From positions 682,001 through 746,000 of the forward strand of contig JARFXM010000002.1 in assembly GCA_029532625.1 (NCBI GenBank): DNA of 64,000 nt. The letters are read 5' to 3'. Origin of the DNA: Lomentospora prolificans (taxonomy: Eukaryota; Ascomycota; Sordariomycetes; Microascales; Microascaceae). The translations under genes and the position numbers were made by a program. Below the pieces are notes generated by a model. That model worked only from the letters and a program-made list of their open reading frames with translations. It was not told the DNA's origin and made no database searches. Positions 11,115-23,734 of this stretch are shown one piece after another (the stretch's first letter is position 1; each line of letters begins with the position of its first letter).

Positions 11115-12666
11115 ACGGATGACTGAGACCTAAGCTGAGGATAGGCCTTCTCGCGGGCAGATACTGACACATCAGCCGTTAAATTGGTAGACTGATAAAC
11201 GACTAACGGAGCAGACTTTGTCGACTCTTTGTTTTGCGCCGCTCCCTAGAGTTAAGCATGGGAATTGCATGGTCTGATAATGACTTGGGATTGGCAGGAG
11301 GGAATCACGCCGGGAGAGTGAAGCACTAACCGAACTGACTGTTTTCATTTATTTGCCTCTGTAAACTTGTCGATTCACTTCATCGAGGCTAGTACATTTA
11401 GGGCGTCTTAACCCATTAGGCAAGCTTCTAGGAACCAGCTTGGTGCGCATAGCGGCACCAGCAGCGCAACCGTGTATCATTAAGTTCTAGCTTCCGAGCG
11501 GATGATTAACTGCGGGCAGTGGACAATACCGCATCGTAATCGAGATTGATTTTTGTTCCTATTCCGCGGCGTACCTACGTCACCGTGAAAATTGCGTACT
11601 ATCTGTCCTGGAGCCTGGCTCGTATGAGTTTTGTTCTTTCCGGTTGATGTGGAATCAGGCATTGTAGGTCAGGCATGCGTTTCGCCTGCCGCTTTTCCCT
11701 TGAGGTACGACTTTTTTCCCCCCACTGTACGTGCACTAAGACGACTTTGGGAATGGTGGGGTATTTAGAGGCTTGATGGCTGCTTATAGGCGGGGTGTTA
11801 GCAGCCTCGGCTCAGTTACAGTGGGTGCCCACGCCGAACCTCAGCCCATGCTAACTAGGTTAACCCCGCAATGGAGCCTAAAAGCGAGCTTCAATACAGA
11901 GGCTATTGACGGATCTGGTCAAGGTGTTTCTCTCCGTGCTCCGCTGTTTCCGACGCGTAGATAAGCGGGCTAAATGTTGGAGTCTAAATATTAGAATCGG
12001 AGCTTCCCATGATGAATCTGACGATATTCAACGCCATGAGAATCCATGGATATTTTTGAAGGGTTCGAGTGGGGCTAGTGGAAGCTGGTTCTGAGCGCCA
12101 CAGCTCCGCACGACTTGGATGGCGCGCGTTGTTCAAATGTATGTACAGTTGCGTAGGGACTGAAGAGCCGCCAGCCTGGCGAGGCGTAACCACATGTTCA
12201 GCTGGCTTAGAGATATTGGGTCCACCTAGCCGTGCTTAGCGTCAACCTTGACAAGGCGCGTTCCATCTCTAGACAAGACAAACCAAGAGACGGCGACTTT
12301 TACTGAATGTCCGGACCGGCTTGGGGCCACGAACTTGATGGCGTGGAATATGCATCTCGGAAATCCTGAGTTGCGTATTAATTCGAAAGCGTCCCCGCCC
12401 CTTTTTTCCCGTGTCTGAAGCTTGGAAGTTTCCCGTCTTGTGATTTAAAGAAACCCCCACCTTGAGGATTACCTGCATCTCGGAGCTTGGAACAGGTTCG
12501 AATTGCTGATTTGCATCAGCTTCGGTTCATCCATCTCATCCCCTCGACCAATTTTTCACGTCCCTTGGGCCCTCAACTTGGTCTGATCGCTCTTCTTCTC
12601 TTTTCTCACGCTCCTCTTGAGGAAAGAATAACTGAAACTGCTTAACTGGTAAGACACCCTGGCACC
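11115..12666. other. Intergenic, BBP 3' side and vacuolar protease promoter
   Basis: About 1.55 kb with no supportable gene. Short frames near 11.5, 11.8 and 12.0-12.5 kb are under 70 aa, overlap on opposite strands and have no domain. A pyrimidine-rich stretch at about 12.58-12.62 kb lies just before the protease start and fits a fungal promoter/leader. Confidence 0.45.
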
Positions 12667-15600
12667 ATGAAGTGGTACAATCCCTTCGCCTTCCGCCCGG
12701 CCCAGGTAGCCTTCTGGACGACCCTTCTCTACATCGCCGTCGTCGTCCCCATAATTTACATCCAGGAGACCGTCCCATCCGCCCCTGAAACGCCGAAACC
12801 GTATCCTGGCGTGGATCTGGATGATGCCTGGGCGGATCTGACGACGATTACGAAGGCGTTCCATCCTTTTAACAGCAAGTTCAATGAGGAGGTACGAGAG
12901 TATCTTCTGGAGAGGATACAGGAGATTTTGAATGCAAATGGAGTGCGGTGGACCTCTGAACTTTCCTGGCGTGGAATCTCGTGAGTTCCTATTTAACAAA
13001 GGCTTCTGCGTACGCGCGCGCGAGGCTAATATGGCGTGCAGGGCGTCGAACAAGGAGTTTGCCATGGCGAACGCCCGTGATGAAGAGAGTCCTCTAGCGA
13101 CAATCTTCAATGATTTGGTGTCGAATGTGACGGTTACGCTGGCTAAGAGTAGCAGCATTGGCACTGTGGATCCGACTTGCGGGTTGGGGACTTACTTCGA
13201 AGGGTCGAATCTCATCGTGTATATCCGTGGTACGGATGACGATAAAGGCGAGTGGTGGAAGAGAGAACCGTATGAGTGGTCAACGGATCATCACGGTACT
13301 TTGGTGAATGCCCACTTTGACTCGTAAGTGGCCGTCCATCGCGTATTAGTGCTGCAATAAGCTCACATCCCTTAGGGTATCGACCGGCTACGGAGCTACA
13401 GATGATGGCGTTGGTGTTGTCACGATCCTGCAGATCATCAGCTACTTCACTTCTCCTGGAAACCAGCCCAAGCACGGAATCATCGCCCTACTAAACAACG
13501 GCGAGGAGGATTACATGTGGGGATCTCGTTCATTCGGAGCGAACCCGGTCATGCCGTTTGTGCACACGTTTTTGAACCTTGAAGGCGCAGGTGCCGGTGG
13601 TCGTGCTGTGCTCTTCCGATCTACCGACCTCGAGGTTACCCAATCCTACGCGAAGTCTCCTAATCCCTTTGGCACTGTCGTCGGTTCGGATGGCTTTGCA
13701 CTTGGCCTAATCAAGAGTCAGACGGACTACGTCATCTTCAACCAGGTCTACGGCGCTCGTGGCCTTGATGTCGCGTTTTACGAGCCTAGGAGCATGTACC
13801 ATACCATGCAAGATGATGCGCGCCACACGTCCCGCGCAAGCCTGTGGCACATGCTCTCCGCCTCCATCAAGACAATAGAATCCCTCTCTGGAAAGTCGGG
13901 CGATCGATTCGTCGGTCCTCGTCCGGATAAAGACGTGACCAAAGTGCAGAACGGGCAAGGCAGTGATGGTGTCTGGTTCGATTTCGCGGGTTTGAAATTC
14001 GCCATGTTCGACCTGAGGACTCTATTTGGCTGGTCTTTGGCGCTTCTTATCTTGACGCCTCTGATCCTCCTACTCGTTTCGTGGATCCTCACCAAGAATG
14101 ACAAGTACTACTTTTTCTCAAACAAGGTCTCCTCGCATGACAGCGTCGGCGGAAGCGATGCTGTGGCTATCAACGGGTGGAGGGGATTCTTCCGGTTCCC
14201 GCTTGCGTTGATTGTTGCGGGTGGCCTTGTTTCAGGCTTGGCGTTGCTTCTGAGGAAGTTGAACCCTTTGATTGTGTATAGCAGCTCGTACGCTGTGTAA
14301 GTGGCCAGGCCTGCATCATACTCGATTCACTTTACACTACTGACGTGATTTTCAGATGGGCTATGATGGTGTCCCTCTTCTATTTCGCGCTCTGGACCAT
14401 TATGCGAGGCGCCAGCGCCATGCGACCTAGTGCTCTTCACCGAGGATATGTCTTCATATGGCTCTTTATCATTACCTGGATTGTGCTCATCGGCGTTACC
14501 GTGCTCGAGGACCGCTTTCGTATCGCCGCGGGTTATCCCTTTGTTATCCTCCATGCCGCCACTTTTCTCTGCCTCTTCATCTCTTTATGCGAGCTTTTTG
14601 CACTGCCTGCTAAGAAAGACTTCTCGCGGTGGTCACAAAGTCCGGCTCCTAGCGGCGCTTCCGTCGTCTCTAGAGAGTCAATTCGTTCGCGTGACCGTCT
14701 TAGTGATACTACTCGCCCGTCTACCTCGAAGGCCGCCGACGAGGAGCCTGCGTCTGCCGATGAAAGGACTCCCCTCATCATTAGCCGTAGCACAACCCGC
14801 AGTGACAACATTCCTCGCACGACATTCTCCACTGGTTACCGGCACTCCCTCGGATCGATCACTGACGAGTCGCATGGCCAACCCCAACAAAACAGTCCTA
14901 TCAATCATGAGCCATTCCACCTTGAACAAGCCTGGGCCGCTCAGCTGCCTAGTTGGACATGGATCCTCCAACTCCTTATACTTGGGCTGCCTACTGCGTG
15001 GTTCTTTGGGCAATTAGGCCTATTTCTAACGGTATCTCTCTCGGCGACAGGAGCGGATGGTTCTGCTCTTCTGCTCCCTTACGCCGCCATTAGTGCTTTC
15101 GCCATCTTGTCGCTGCTGCCGTTAGCTCCCTTTATCCACCGCGTCCCCCACCAAGTTCCTCTCATCCTTCTCGCCGTGTTCGCAGGAACGCTCCTCTACT
15201 CTCTGATTGCGTTCCCCTTTTCGTCGAACAGCACCTACAAGATCCTTTTCCAGCAAACTGTCAATCTCGACACAGGTGCCTCCAACATTACTATTGACGG
15301 CCTTGAGGAGTTTGTTCGTCCTATCATCGCCGAGCTGCCTTCTTCTGCTAAGAAGGAGGTAAAGTGTATGCCTTCAAGTCGTAATTTGTTGACTACGTGC
15401 TACTACGACGGCTCCGCCGTCCTTCCTAACCTCCAGCCTGATGTTGTCCTACCTGCCGATACACCTGTCGAGAAACGCTTCGCCGATCTCGTGTCCGTGA
15501 ATATCACACAGCCCGATGGGCCTCGCTCTAGACGCGCTGTCTTCGAAGTCGACGCGGCCAACACCAAGGCTTGCTTCCTCATCTTCCACACCAAGCACGT

Positions 15601-16021
15601 CACGAAATTCGACGTCGAAGGCGGCTCCGAGTGGGATCCTCGCTTCGGCGCGTACAACGAGCATGGCCTCTGCCAGGTCAGACTGTGGCGCCGCGACTGG
15701 GACAAGGCCTGGAAGGTGGCCATCGAGTGGGACGACATCCCCGAGTCTCTCGAGGGCGCGCAGCAGGAAGTCCGCGTCCCGGCCGAGCAGGCCGAGCAGG
15801 CGCTGCCGCTGCCCGTGGGCGGCACCGGTGAACTGAGGGTTAGGGAGGAGGCCGCAGACGAGACCGAGTTGGAAGGTGAAGTGTCCTGCATGTGGGCGGA
15901 TGCGAACGTCGCTGGGGTCATGCCTGCTTTTGAGGAGGTGGTGCAGTTTTCGCCGGTTTGGGTTACTGTGACCAAGGCTGGGGAGGGGTTGGTTGTCGGC
16001 ACGAAGAAGTTCAGGTTGTAA
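12667..16021 (+). CDS. pff1: Vacuolar membrane protease (M28, FXNA-like), 1060 aa
   Basis: Exons 12667-12980, 13042-13323, 13376-14296 and 14356-16021 join in frame to 1060 codons, close to the usual family length of about 950-1050. The N-terminus has one transmembrane helix (about residues 15-35) after MKWYNPFAFRPAQ. The M28 zinc-peptidase domain shows NAHFDS (His ligand and catalytic Asp), GATDDG (bridging Asp), NNGEED (catalytic and ligand Glu pair) and MYHTMQDD (His ligand), so the active site looks complete. A long multi-spanning membrane domain follows (residues about 440-780), interrupted by a Ser/Arg-rich cytosolic loop, and the C-terminus forms a large lumenal domain. Pff1-type proteins sit in the vacuolar membrane. 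The physiological substrate is not established. The introns are 52-61 nt. Confidence 0.93.
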
Positions 16022-16598
16022 GGGGCGTAGTGAGGGTGTAGTGATGTGTATTTTATCCGGGAGGTCTTGTTTGTTTTTAAGCTTCGGGTTGGTCTGGAAT
16101 TAGCATCATGTGCGTTAATGGAGGGAAGTCAAAGACGGGTACATCACATTGCGTTTTAGGAGGGCGGTGAAGGTTGCTTGCATTTCATTTATTTGTATTT
16201 TCAAATGTTCAAGACTGATCTTGTTTATATTCTGGGTATCTAATTGTTCAAATGCTTCATGAATGTTCCTCTCTACCCCTTCACCCCTTCGTCTGTTTAG
16301 CGATTCAACTTGTGCTCTATCTCAGCAGCTAGATGATTTTCTGGGCATATAGATACTGGTACCAAGTTTTGCCATTCTCAGCTCTTCTTTCCGTTTCGAA
16401 GCCAAGGTGTGGTGGGGGAACAGTTGTTCCTAGCCTGGTCATGGGAACTTCTCGCCGTGTTAACTGTGGTCAGCTTTGAGCCATGGCCGCGGAGGCGCGG
16501 CTTGGTCCTTGGAGCACGACCTGTCGCAGACGCATAAAAGAGATCAAACAGCTCTTCTAGTCCAGCGACTCGATTCTCAACTTCGCAGCAATCAGCCC
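16022..16598. other. Convergent intergenic gap, vacuolar protease and Med10
   Basis: About 580 bp between two genes read toward each other. No domain-bearing frame is visible. It should hold both 3' UTRs. The sequence between 16.0 and 16.3 kb is T-rich on the plus strand, as expected for a 3' UTR. Confidence 0.45.
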
Positions 16599-17183
16599 TC
16601 ACTCCTCCATCGGCTCTCCCTTCACCACACTCCCCTCCCCTTCCCCCTTCCCACCTGCCTCCAAAAATTCCCTCCCCTTCCTCCAAAGCTCCGCCTCCAT
16701 CTCCCTCTCCACCCGATTCTTCCTGCTATTCAGCCACCCGACGTCCAAGTTCCCCACAGTTCCCACAGCCGTCGGGTTCAGCGACGCCTTCTGCCGCTGG
16801 TCTGAGGCGTCGCTGCGGTCGTTGGACAGGTTGATGATTCCGGCCTCCTCCAGGCCGAAGATTTGGCGCTTCATGCGGACGTCGATGGTGTGGAGGGTGG
16901 TGATGAAGGCGTCCATGGAGGATTTAAAGGTTTGTTGCTGGACGGAGAGGGGTGTTTGGGTGGAGGGTGTCAGGGCTGTTAGGGCAGTGTCTGTGTGGAC
17001 CATTATTTGGGAGATGTTCTTTGGGGGGGAGGGTGGTGGGTTAGAATGCAAGGTTTTGTTTTATGTGAGAGGTGCGGGGCATAGATTTACCTTGTCGATT
17101 TCGTTGAGTTGCTGGATGCGCTCGGCGAGGGTGAAGGGTTGGAAGGTGTCGTCTGTGTCCATGGGTTGAGAATCGGAGTCCAT
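16599..17183 (-). CDS. med10: Mediator complex subunit 10, 170 aa
   Basis: Two minus-strand exons, 17183-17091 and 17018-16599, join in phase 0 to 170 codons with a 72-nt intron (GTAAAT donor, AAAG acceptor). The product begins MDSDSQPMDTDD, then has the Med10/Nut2 core: LAERIQQLNEIDK, QTFKSSMDAFITTLHTIDV, MKRQIFGLEEAGII and DVGWLNSRKN near the end of the core. Med10 is part of the Mediator middle module and links activators to RNA polymerase II in the nucleus. The C-terminal Glu/Lys/Gly-rich tail is probably disordered. The gene lies head-to-head with TAF5, about 540 bp away, so two parts of the Pol II initiation machinery may share a promoter. Confidence 0.9.
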
Positions 17184-17726
17184 TTTGAGTGCGGGAAGGG
17201 CAGGGAGCGGGAATTTTATGAGAGCGGATGATAGATGTATGGGTTTGAAATTTGATTGATAATTTTTCTACCACATATCGACCAAATATCGAAAGTTATT
17301 GTAAGATGTGTTCGATTTATTCAGAGAAGGTGAGGCTGAAGCTCCAAGATCATGGTGGTGGGGTCGAGATGTCCCAGTGTTTGAGCCGGAGGAGCGCCGG
17401 TAAGTGAATCACGTGACCTTGTACCTCGACTCGTGGTTGCTGGCTCGAGCATCCAGGGGAGCTATTGGTGCAGGCGCAACCTTCCAGCATGCGCGGCTGG
17501 TTCCTTCTTTCGCGACACACTCGTCAGCCTCGCTCACCTTATCTCGCCGAAACGCAGCCAACCCCATTGGTAACCCGGATATTCCATCCCTTTCCATCAC
17601 CACACGTCATCTTTTATGACGATGCCATCCTAGATTCCCTCGCGTATAGATCCAAGACGAGACTCTGTTGCGAAACCCTTGAGGATCACCCTCTTTAACT
17701 TCGAGCCACTCCTATAGCCGACCAAC
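17184..17726. promoter_or_regulatory. Bidirectional promoter region between med10 and TAF5
   Basis: This 543-bp gap separates the start codons of Med10 (minus) and TAF5 (plus). No reading frame in it is convincing. Because the genes are head-to-head, both promoters must lie here or overlap. The right part (about 17.50-17.72 kb) is rich in pyrimidine tracts on the plus strand, as is common in fungal leaders. Confidence 0.6.
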
Positions 17727-20678
17727 ATGTCGACGGCAGGCCAGGGCGCTCCGGCCGCCACAACGCCTGGGGTCACTCCTGGCCAGCCAGCGCCTGGACC
17801 TCCTCTTTCGAATCAAAACTTGAATCAGATTGTAGGTTTGGCTGTTTTATGATTTTTTTCCTTTCTTTCTTTTGTTCGTGTCACTTGGCCGTTGAGGTGC
17901 TGTTGAAAGGATGCATGAGCCCTCTCCAGCTACTAGTCATGGAAAGAGCTACCTTCTCTCTCTAATCAAGCTGCATGCCATTCACACTTTTATGAGGGAA
18001 CCATATCGTGCAGAGTTGGAGAAGGTCTATAAGTGGTCATAACCCCCCGCGGACATCTCACTGTGTCCCGTCGGGCATCCATGTCATCAGCGCTCCGTCG
18101 CCTTCATAATGCTGCTGCATTCCAGCTGCTCTGCCAAGTTAAGGCTAGATGCATAATGTGAGGTCTATTCTAGTGCCAATTTCGGGGCCACACTGGAGCA
18201 GTGTTTGTTTGGCAATCCTGGGTAGAGGCTGGGGCAATCCGGGATTCACACAAGACCTTGAACAGGCCAGGGACTCCTTAGCTCCTTCTCCCTCCAAAAG
18301 TCAACTCTCCCAGGAGGAGAAATTGAAGTCTCAAGGTTTGGAATTTGAAAGGCATAGTTGCCAACCAACTACTCAGAATCCAACCGTGGCACCCGTTGAT
18401 TTCATCTTACTCGGGACATACGCGCAATCCTTTACTGACTATGAAACTGTAGGTGACAGAGTTTTTACTAAAGCGAGGCTATACCCGTACTGAGCTTGTT
18501 TTTAGAGACGAGTCCAAGCATATCAACGAGGAGGGTCGCCCCATCCTTGACGATGCTGATATTTATGGACCAAGGAAGTATATCAAGGCGTTCAAGCTTT
18601 TGAAGGACTGGGTTGAAAACAGTCTGCAGATTTACAAGGTATGGTGGCGTCAGGTCGGCCCGTAATCGTCACCGTTTCTAACATGATGATGCAGTTCGAG
18701 CTAGCTAAGATCCTCTGGCCCTTTTTTGTGTACTCGTGGATCGAATTGATCGAAATCGGTCAGCGAGATGTTGCGAAGCAGCTGCTCGAGGAGGTTACTC
18801 CTACCTTCGAGAAGTACCATATCGATGATCTGAGGACCTTTGCCACTATCTCTATGCCTCAACATATCAAGGAGAACCGCATTACGAGCTTGTATAAGAA
18901 CAACAAGTACCGCATACCCCTGAACCCCCAAGTTGCAGGCGATCTTTTCCATTTTCTCGAGCGTGAGGACTCTAGTGGTGGCGCTTGCGTTCGTTATGTC
19001 CTCCAGACTTATTGCCAGATCGACTCGGCTGCTCGTGGCCCTATTACCCCCTATAGTTTTGAGGCTATTTCGCGACGGACGGCGGGTCGTGATCTGGAAG
19101 ACATCGATGCCCAGGAGGGTATTCCCGGTGTTAATATCGGCGTCTCGAACAAGGATGTCCTAGACACAGTCGGTGCCCTGAAGCTTGGCCCGCTCCCAAT
19201 GGAGGAGGGCTTACGCGAGGATGTTCGAGCCGAGCTACAGGACGAAGACCAACGTCGGCCGCCCAGGCTCGGGCAACCGTCCCTAGTCGATGAATTCGAT
19301 CAGAAAATCAAGCGTGAGGAGACGGATGATGCTCCCAGTCGCGCTGATCTGCCCCTGCCTCCGTCGCGTGCTCGTGACGTGGTCATGGAAATGCAGAAGG
19401 TCAGGGAGAACCGCGATCGGTTCAAGATTGAGGGTCGCACGGGTGGCATCGGCCAGGGTGTTAGCTGTTGCATGTTTACCTGGCACAACACCCTTGGAAG
19501 GTAAGCTCATGAAGGCGACAGCTATGGTTACCGTGGTACTAACTATCGATAGCGTCTCGTGCATGGACTTTTCAAAGGATCAGAAACTCGCGGCCGTCGG
19601 CACCATGGACTCGTATATTCGAGTTTGGACCCTAGACGGCACTCCCCTCAAGTCTAAGCACGCGTCGGAAAGGGACCTCAAGGTCAACAACCGCAAGCTT
19701 ATCGGCCACTCTGGACCGGTGTATTCGATTTCGTTCTCCGATGCCATTGATAACAAGACAACAAGCCTATTTGGCCAAACCGGAAAGGATCTACCTGATA
19801 CGGGCCCAAAGTTCCTTCTCTCGGCTAGCGGTGATGGCCACATCCGTCTGTGGTCTCTAGAACTCTGGCAGTGTCTCTGCATCTACAAGGGCCACAGCGG
19901 GCCCGTTTTCCGTGTGTCCTGGGGGCCACACGGTCATTACTTCCTGAGTGGCGGTTGGGATAAGACTGCCAGGGTCTGGATGCAGGATCACGCCTCTGCG
20001 CAGCGTCTCCTCGTGGGTCATGACACGAGCATTTCTGCCATCGCTTGGCACCCAAACGGCACTTATGTTTTTTCGGCGTCGGACGAAACTGACAAGTCCA
20101 TCCGCATGTGGTCCGTCATCACCGGCCAATGTGTGCGCGTATTCACCGGACACACAGACTATATTTCTGCCCTCGAGTGTGCGCCTAACGGCAAGATTCT
20201 AGCCAGTGCGGACAATGCCGGCAACATTTTCTTCTGGGACCTTGCCAAGGGCACCCGCATCAAGCGCTCTCGCGGCCATGCCAAGGGCGGCATCTGGTCC
20301 CTCAGCTTCAGCGCCGAGTCTACTGTCCTCGCATCTGCTGGTCAGGACAACACGGTCAGGATCTGGGACGTGGAGCTCCCCGCCGAAGGCCACAAGGCAG
20401 CGGCTCAACCCCTTGCTCCCCAACCCGGTCAGGAGCCCGCCGATGGAGTAGCGGCAACGGCACAGCCTGGAGGCGCCACCGGTGCGACAACCTCGACGCA
20501 GGCACCTAGCGGAGGTACTACTACTGGAAATACGGGCGGAAAGAAGAAGGGCAAGGAGGTCATGATCACGCCGGACCAGATCAGCGCCTTTGCCACGAAG
20601 AAGACACCTGTCCTGAAAGTTCAGATGACACGCATGAACCTCGTTGTTGCTGGCGGCTGCTTCGAACCCGACCGCTAG
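17727..20678 (+). CDS. taf5: TFIID/SAGA subunit TAF5, 740 aa
   Basis: Exons 17727-17831, 18453-18638, 18695-19500 and 19553-20678 join in frame to 740 codons. After a Pro/Gly/Thr-rich start, VTEFLLKRGYTRTE opens a LisH-like helix pair, followed by the TAF5 NTD2 domain (KAFKLLKDWVENSLQIYK, FELAKILWPFFVYSWIELI). A charged linker leads into at least six WD40 repeats from about residue 366, for example GHSGPVFRVSW, SGGWDKTARVW, GHTDYISALE and ASAGQDNTVRIWD. This order is specific to TAF5, a nuclear scaffold of TFIID that is also in SAGA in fungi. The tail (TRMNLVVAGG) matches the family end. The first intron is 621 nt, roughly ten times the others; the remaining two are 52-56 nt. A Gly/Thr/Ala-rich insert sits between the last WD repeat and the tail. 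Confidence 0.93.
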
Positions 20679-21740
20679 GACCGTTCGGATGGCAGCACCA
20701 GTGACACTCGAGCCAATGATGAAAAAACGGACGCGAATGCCTGGGCATTGTGTTCTTCAACCCCGCGCGCCCGCCGCGGCAAGCCAGGGTCGAGACGGAA
20801 GCCGGGTAAGCGCTCCAGGAAAACTACGTGATACCAAGTGTAGGAGCAGAGAGCAAGTTCAAAAGGGGAGGGTTCGAAACAAAGCAATTGTGACGGCATA
20901 GTTTTGCGAAAGTTTGGCATTCTCGGAAAACGGCGTCTAGGAGGAGGATGGTGTTGGTGACAATCGAAAGTTTTCACTTTTTCTTTTCGCTGCTTTTAGT
21001 CTCTTTTTTGTGTTAGGGGAAGCTAATTAGGAGTCTACCAAAGTGATGGGTAGATTTTCCTATCGCCATCTGCCGATTAAGGAGATACTCAAAAAAAGAC
21101 GCCGCTACATGTATCGCATAAGCAACTCAAGCAGTTGAAATGGAAAGAAACCCGGAACTGTGGTCTACAGCAAGTGACTCCACATGACTATGACGTGTGA
21201 GGCGAAGGGGTGGTGATGCCTTCAAATGTGCGGAACTAGTAGCATCCGATTTTACTCCTGGAGATATTTTATTGCCTGTGTTTAATTGGTGAACCCAGGG
21301 TCTGGGCGTGCCAGCTCGTTTCTATGGTCAGCATTTCTCCGGCCCGATGTATAATACTATAATAGGCATCAATTGATGGATCACTGGCTGGCCAGGATGG
21401 AAGAGCAGGTCCTCGGAACAACGTACTGTAAGTAACTTTAGTATCCCTGACCTGAACTTGGAGGGGTGACGAATCACAGCCAGCTGGCCTGGCAGCAGGC
21501 TACAGGCGGGGGAGCTTCTCTTTGCAGCACCACCGCTGGCTGTCGCCGCCGTCGCCACGAAAGCCAGCTACGCAACGCCCACGCTTGCCCATCGGCAACT
21601 GTTCACCTCTTGACCCAAGGGCGTCGGAGAATATTAAACCCACAGCATTATTTTGGCGTGGCTCCCTATCAATCCCATTTATATTCCCTTACTACCCCCT
21701 TATCGCATCGACCAATTCCCCAGTCCAACCGCCGCCCGCA
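20679..21740. other. Intergenic, TAF5 3' side and Vps5 promoter
   Basis: About 1.06 kb without a supportable gene. The left part should contain the TAF5 3' UTR. The right part (about 21.4-21.74 kb) should be the Vps5 promoter and leader; the Vps5 frame is open upstream of its chosen ATG, but the upstream residues are not family-like. Confidence 0.45.
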
Positions 21741-23734
21741 ATGGATCTCGAGGAGACGCCGTGGGCCGATTCGGCCGCCCAGTCCTCCGAGCCCGCCTCG
21801 CAAACGAGCGACATCCCGACCTCACAAGACTCCGCGTCGACCTCCAAGACGAAACCGTCCCTCACCCCCGCCAGCAGCGGCTCCACCCGCGTCTCCCGCA
21901 CCACCCCGCGCCGCGTCATCGCCCAGCCCACCCGCCTCGAGGTTGTCGACGATCCTCTTGGCCCGCTCGGCGGCGGCAGCAGCGACACTGACAATGCCCT
22001 CACTCCCGGAGGCGTCTCGGCGCCGGGCGAGGGCGTGCCTCCCGTGCCTCCGCAGAAGGAGCAGCAGATGGTGATGCGCGCGACCATGCAGCCGTCCCAG
22101 CAAGGGTCTGCGCCCAGGACGGGTCCGCGGGACCCGCATAGCATCGATGACGACGACGACGACGACGATGCGGTGATTGGAAGGAGGGGCGGTGCGGGTG
22201 CGAGGGCGCCGCCGCCGGTACAGGCGGCTAGTCCGACGGTTAGGTCGAGCAATGCGCCGAGCGTGAGCGTTGAGCAGGCGTCGAAGCCGAGTTTTTACAT
22301 CACGGTGGGGGATCCCCACAAGGTTGGGGATCTGACGTCGTCGCATATTGTCTACTCTGTCCGCACCAAGGTACGTTTGTGACTCCTGTGATGCTCTTTT
22401 TTGAAGCATGAACTAGAGGCTAATCTATTATTTTTCCCGGAATGGTAAGACTACGTCAAAGGGATACAAGGAGCCCGAGTTCGAGGTCAAGCGTCGCTAT
22501 AGAGATTTCCTGTGGCTCTACAATACACTTCACGGAAACTGTCCTGGCGTCGTTGTGCCCCCTCCTCCCGAGAAGCAGGCGGTCGGTCGTTTCGAGAGCA
22601 ATTTCGTCGAGAGCAGGCGGCAGGCGCTCGAGAGGATGTTGAACAAGATCGCCTCGCATCCCATGCTGCAGCACGATCCCGATCTCAAGCTCTTCCTCGA
22701 AAGTGAGAGCTTCAATGTCGATATCAAGCACAAGGAGAGGAGGGAGCCGTTGCCGCAGGAGAGCAAGGGTGTCTTGGGAAGCTTGGGAATCAGCGTTGGG
22801 AGCAGCAGCAAGTTTGTTGAGCAAGATGAGGTGAGTTTTTTCTTTATTTTTTTCTTGTTGCATTTGTGCTGGAAAGCATTTCATCCTAACGCATCGGTTT
22901 AGTGGTTCCATGACCGCAAGGTCTACCTCGACGCCCTCGAGAATCAACTCAAGGCGCTTCTCAAGTCTATGGAAACCATGGTTAGCCAACGCAAGGCCAT
23001 GGCCGAGGCCGCCGGTGACTTCTCCAGCGCACTGCACGCCCTTTCTACCGTCGAGCTCTCACACACCCTCTCCGGGCCCCTGGACGCCCTTTCCGAGCTG
23101 CAACTCACCATTCGTGACGTCTACGACCGCCAGGCCCAACAGGACGTGCTCACCTTTGGCATCGTGCTCGAAGAGTACATCCGCCTCATCGGCTCCGTCA
23201 AGCAGGCTTTCACCCAGCGCCAAAAGGCCTTTTACGCCTGGCACTCGGCCGAGTCGGACCTCCAGAAGAAGCGCGCGGCGCAGGACAAGCTGCTTAGGCA
23301 AGGCAAGAGCCAGCAGGACAGGCTGACGCAGGTGGGTTCTGAGGTCGCCGAGGCGGAGAGGAAGGTCCACCATGCCCGCGGGTTGTTTGAGGATATGGGG
23401 AAGCTGATGAGGGCGGAGCTGGACCGGTTTGAGAGGGAGAAGGTGGAGGATTTCAAGAGCGGTGTGGAGACGTTCCTTGAAAGCGCTGTCGAGGCCCAGA
23501 AAGAGGTATGTTTTCGTCCCTCACCATCCGATGCCACCGCCGAAGCATGTTGCTAACAGCGGGAAAAAAAAAACACAGCTCATTGAAAAATGGGAAACCT
23601 TCCTCATGCAGCTGGACGCCGAGGACGATGAATCGGTGTTCTACCGCCCGCCCGTCATTCAGTCTGGCAATAAACCTGCGGGGAACACCGCGATTGACCG
23701 GGCGAGGGCGAGGATGGATGATGATTCGGATTAG
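21741..23734 (+). CDS. vps5: Retromer sorting nexin Vps5 (SNX1-like), 589 aa
   Basis: Exons 21741-22370, 22450-22830, 22903-23505 and 23579-23734 join in phase 0 throughout to 589 codons. A disordered N-terminus of about 185 residues includes a run of nine acidic residues encoded by GAT/GAC repeats. The PX domain follows (FYITVGDPHKVGDLTSSHIV, then KRRYRDFLWLYNTL with the RRY and Arg residues that bind PI3P, then PPPPEKQAVGRF). The C-terminal half is a BAR domain (WFHDRKVYLDALENQLKALL to the end). Vps5 pairs with Vps17 on endosomes to form the membrane-tubulating part of retromer, which returns cargo such as Vps10 to the Golgi. I chose the ATG at 21741 because the open frame upstream lacks family-like residues. 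Confidence 0.93.

Noticed and set aside
10546..11133. 195-aa alternative frame within the BBP gene
   Set aside because: It is an out-of-frame shadow of the Gly/Pro-rich BBP tail; repetitive GC-rich coding DNA often leaves such frames open.
16378..16805. Open frames on both strands at the 3' end of Med10
   Set aside because: They are shadows of the Med10 coding sequence and its 3' flank; only the minus-strand Med10 frame has family motifs.
22147..22171. GAC/GAT microsatellite as a noncoding repeat
   Set aside because: It lies in frame in the Vps5 N-terminus and encodes an acidic run, so it is part of the gene.
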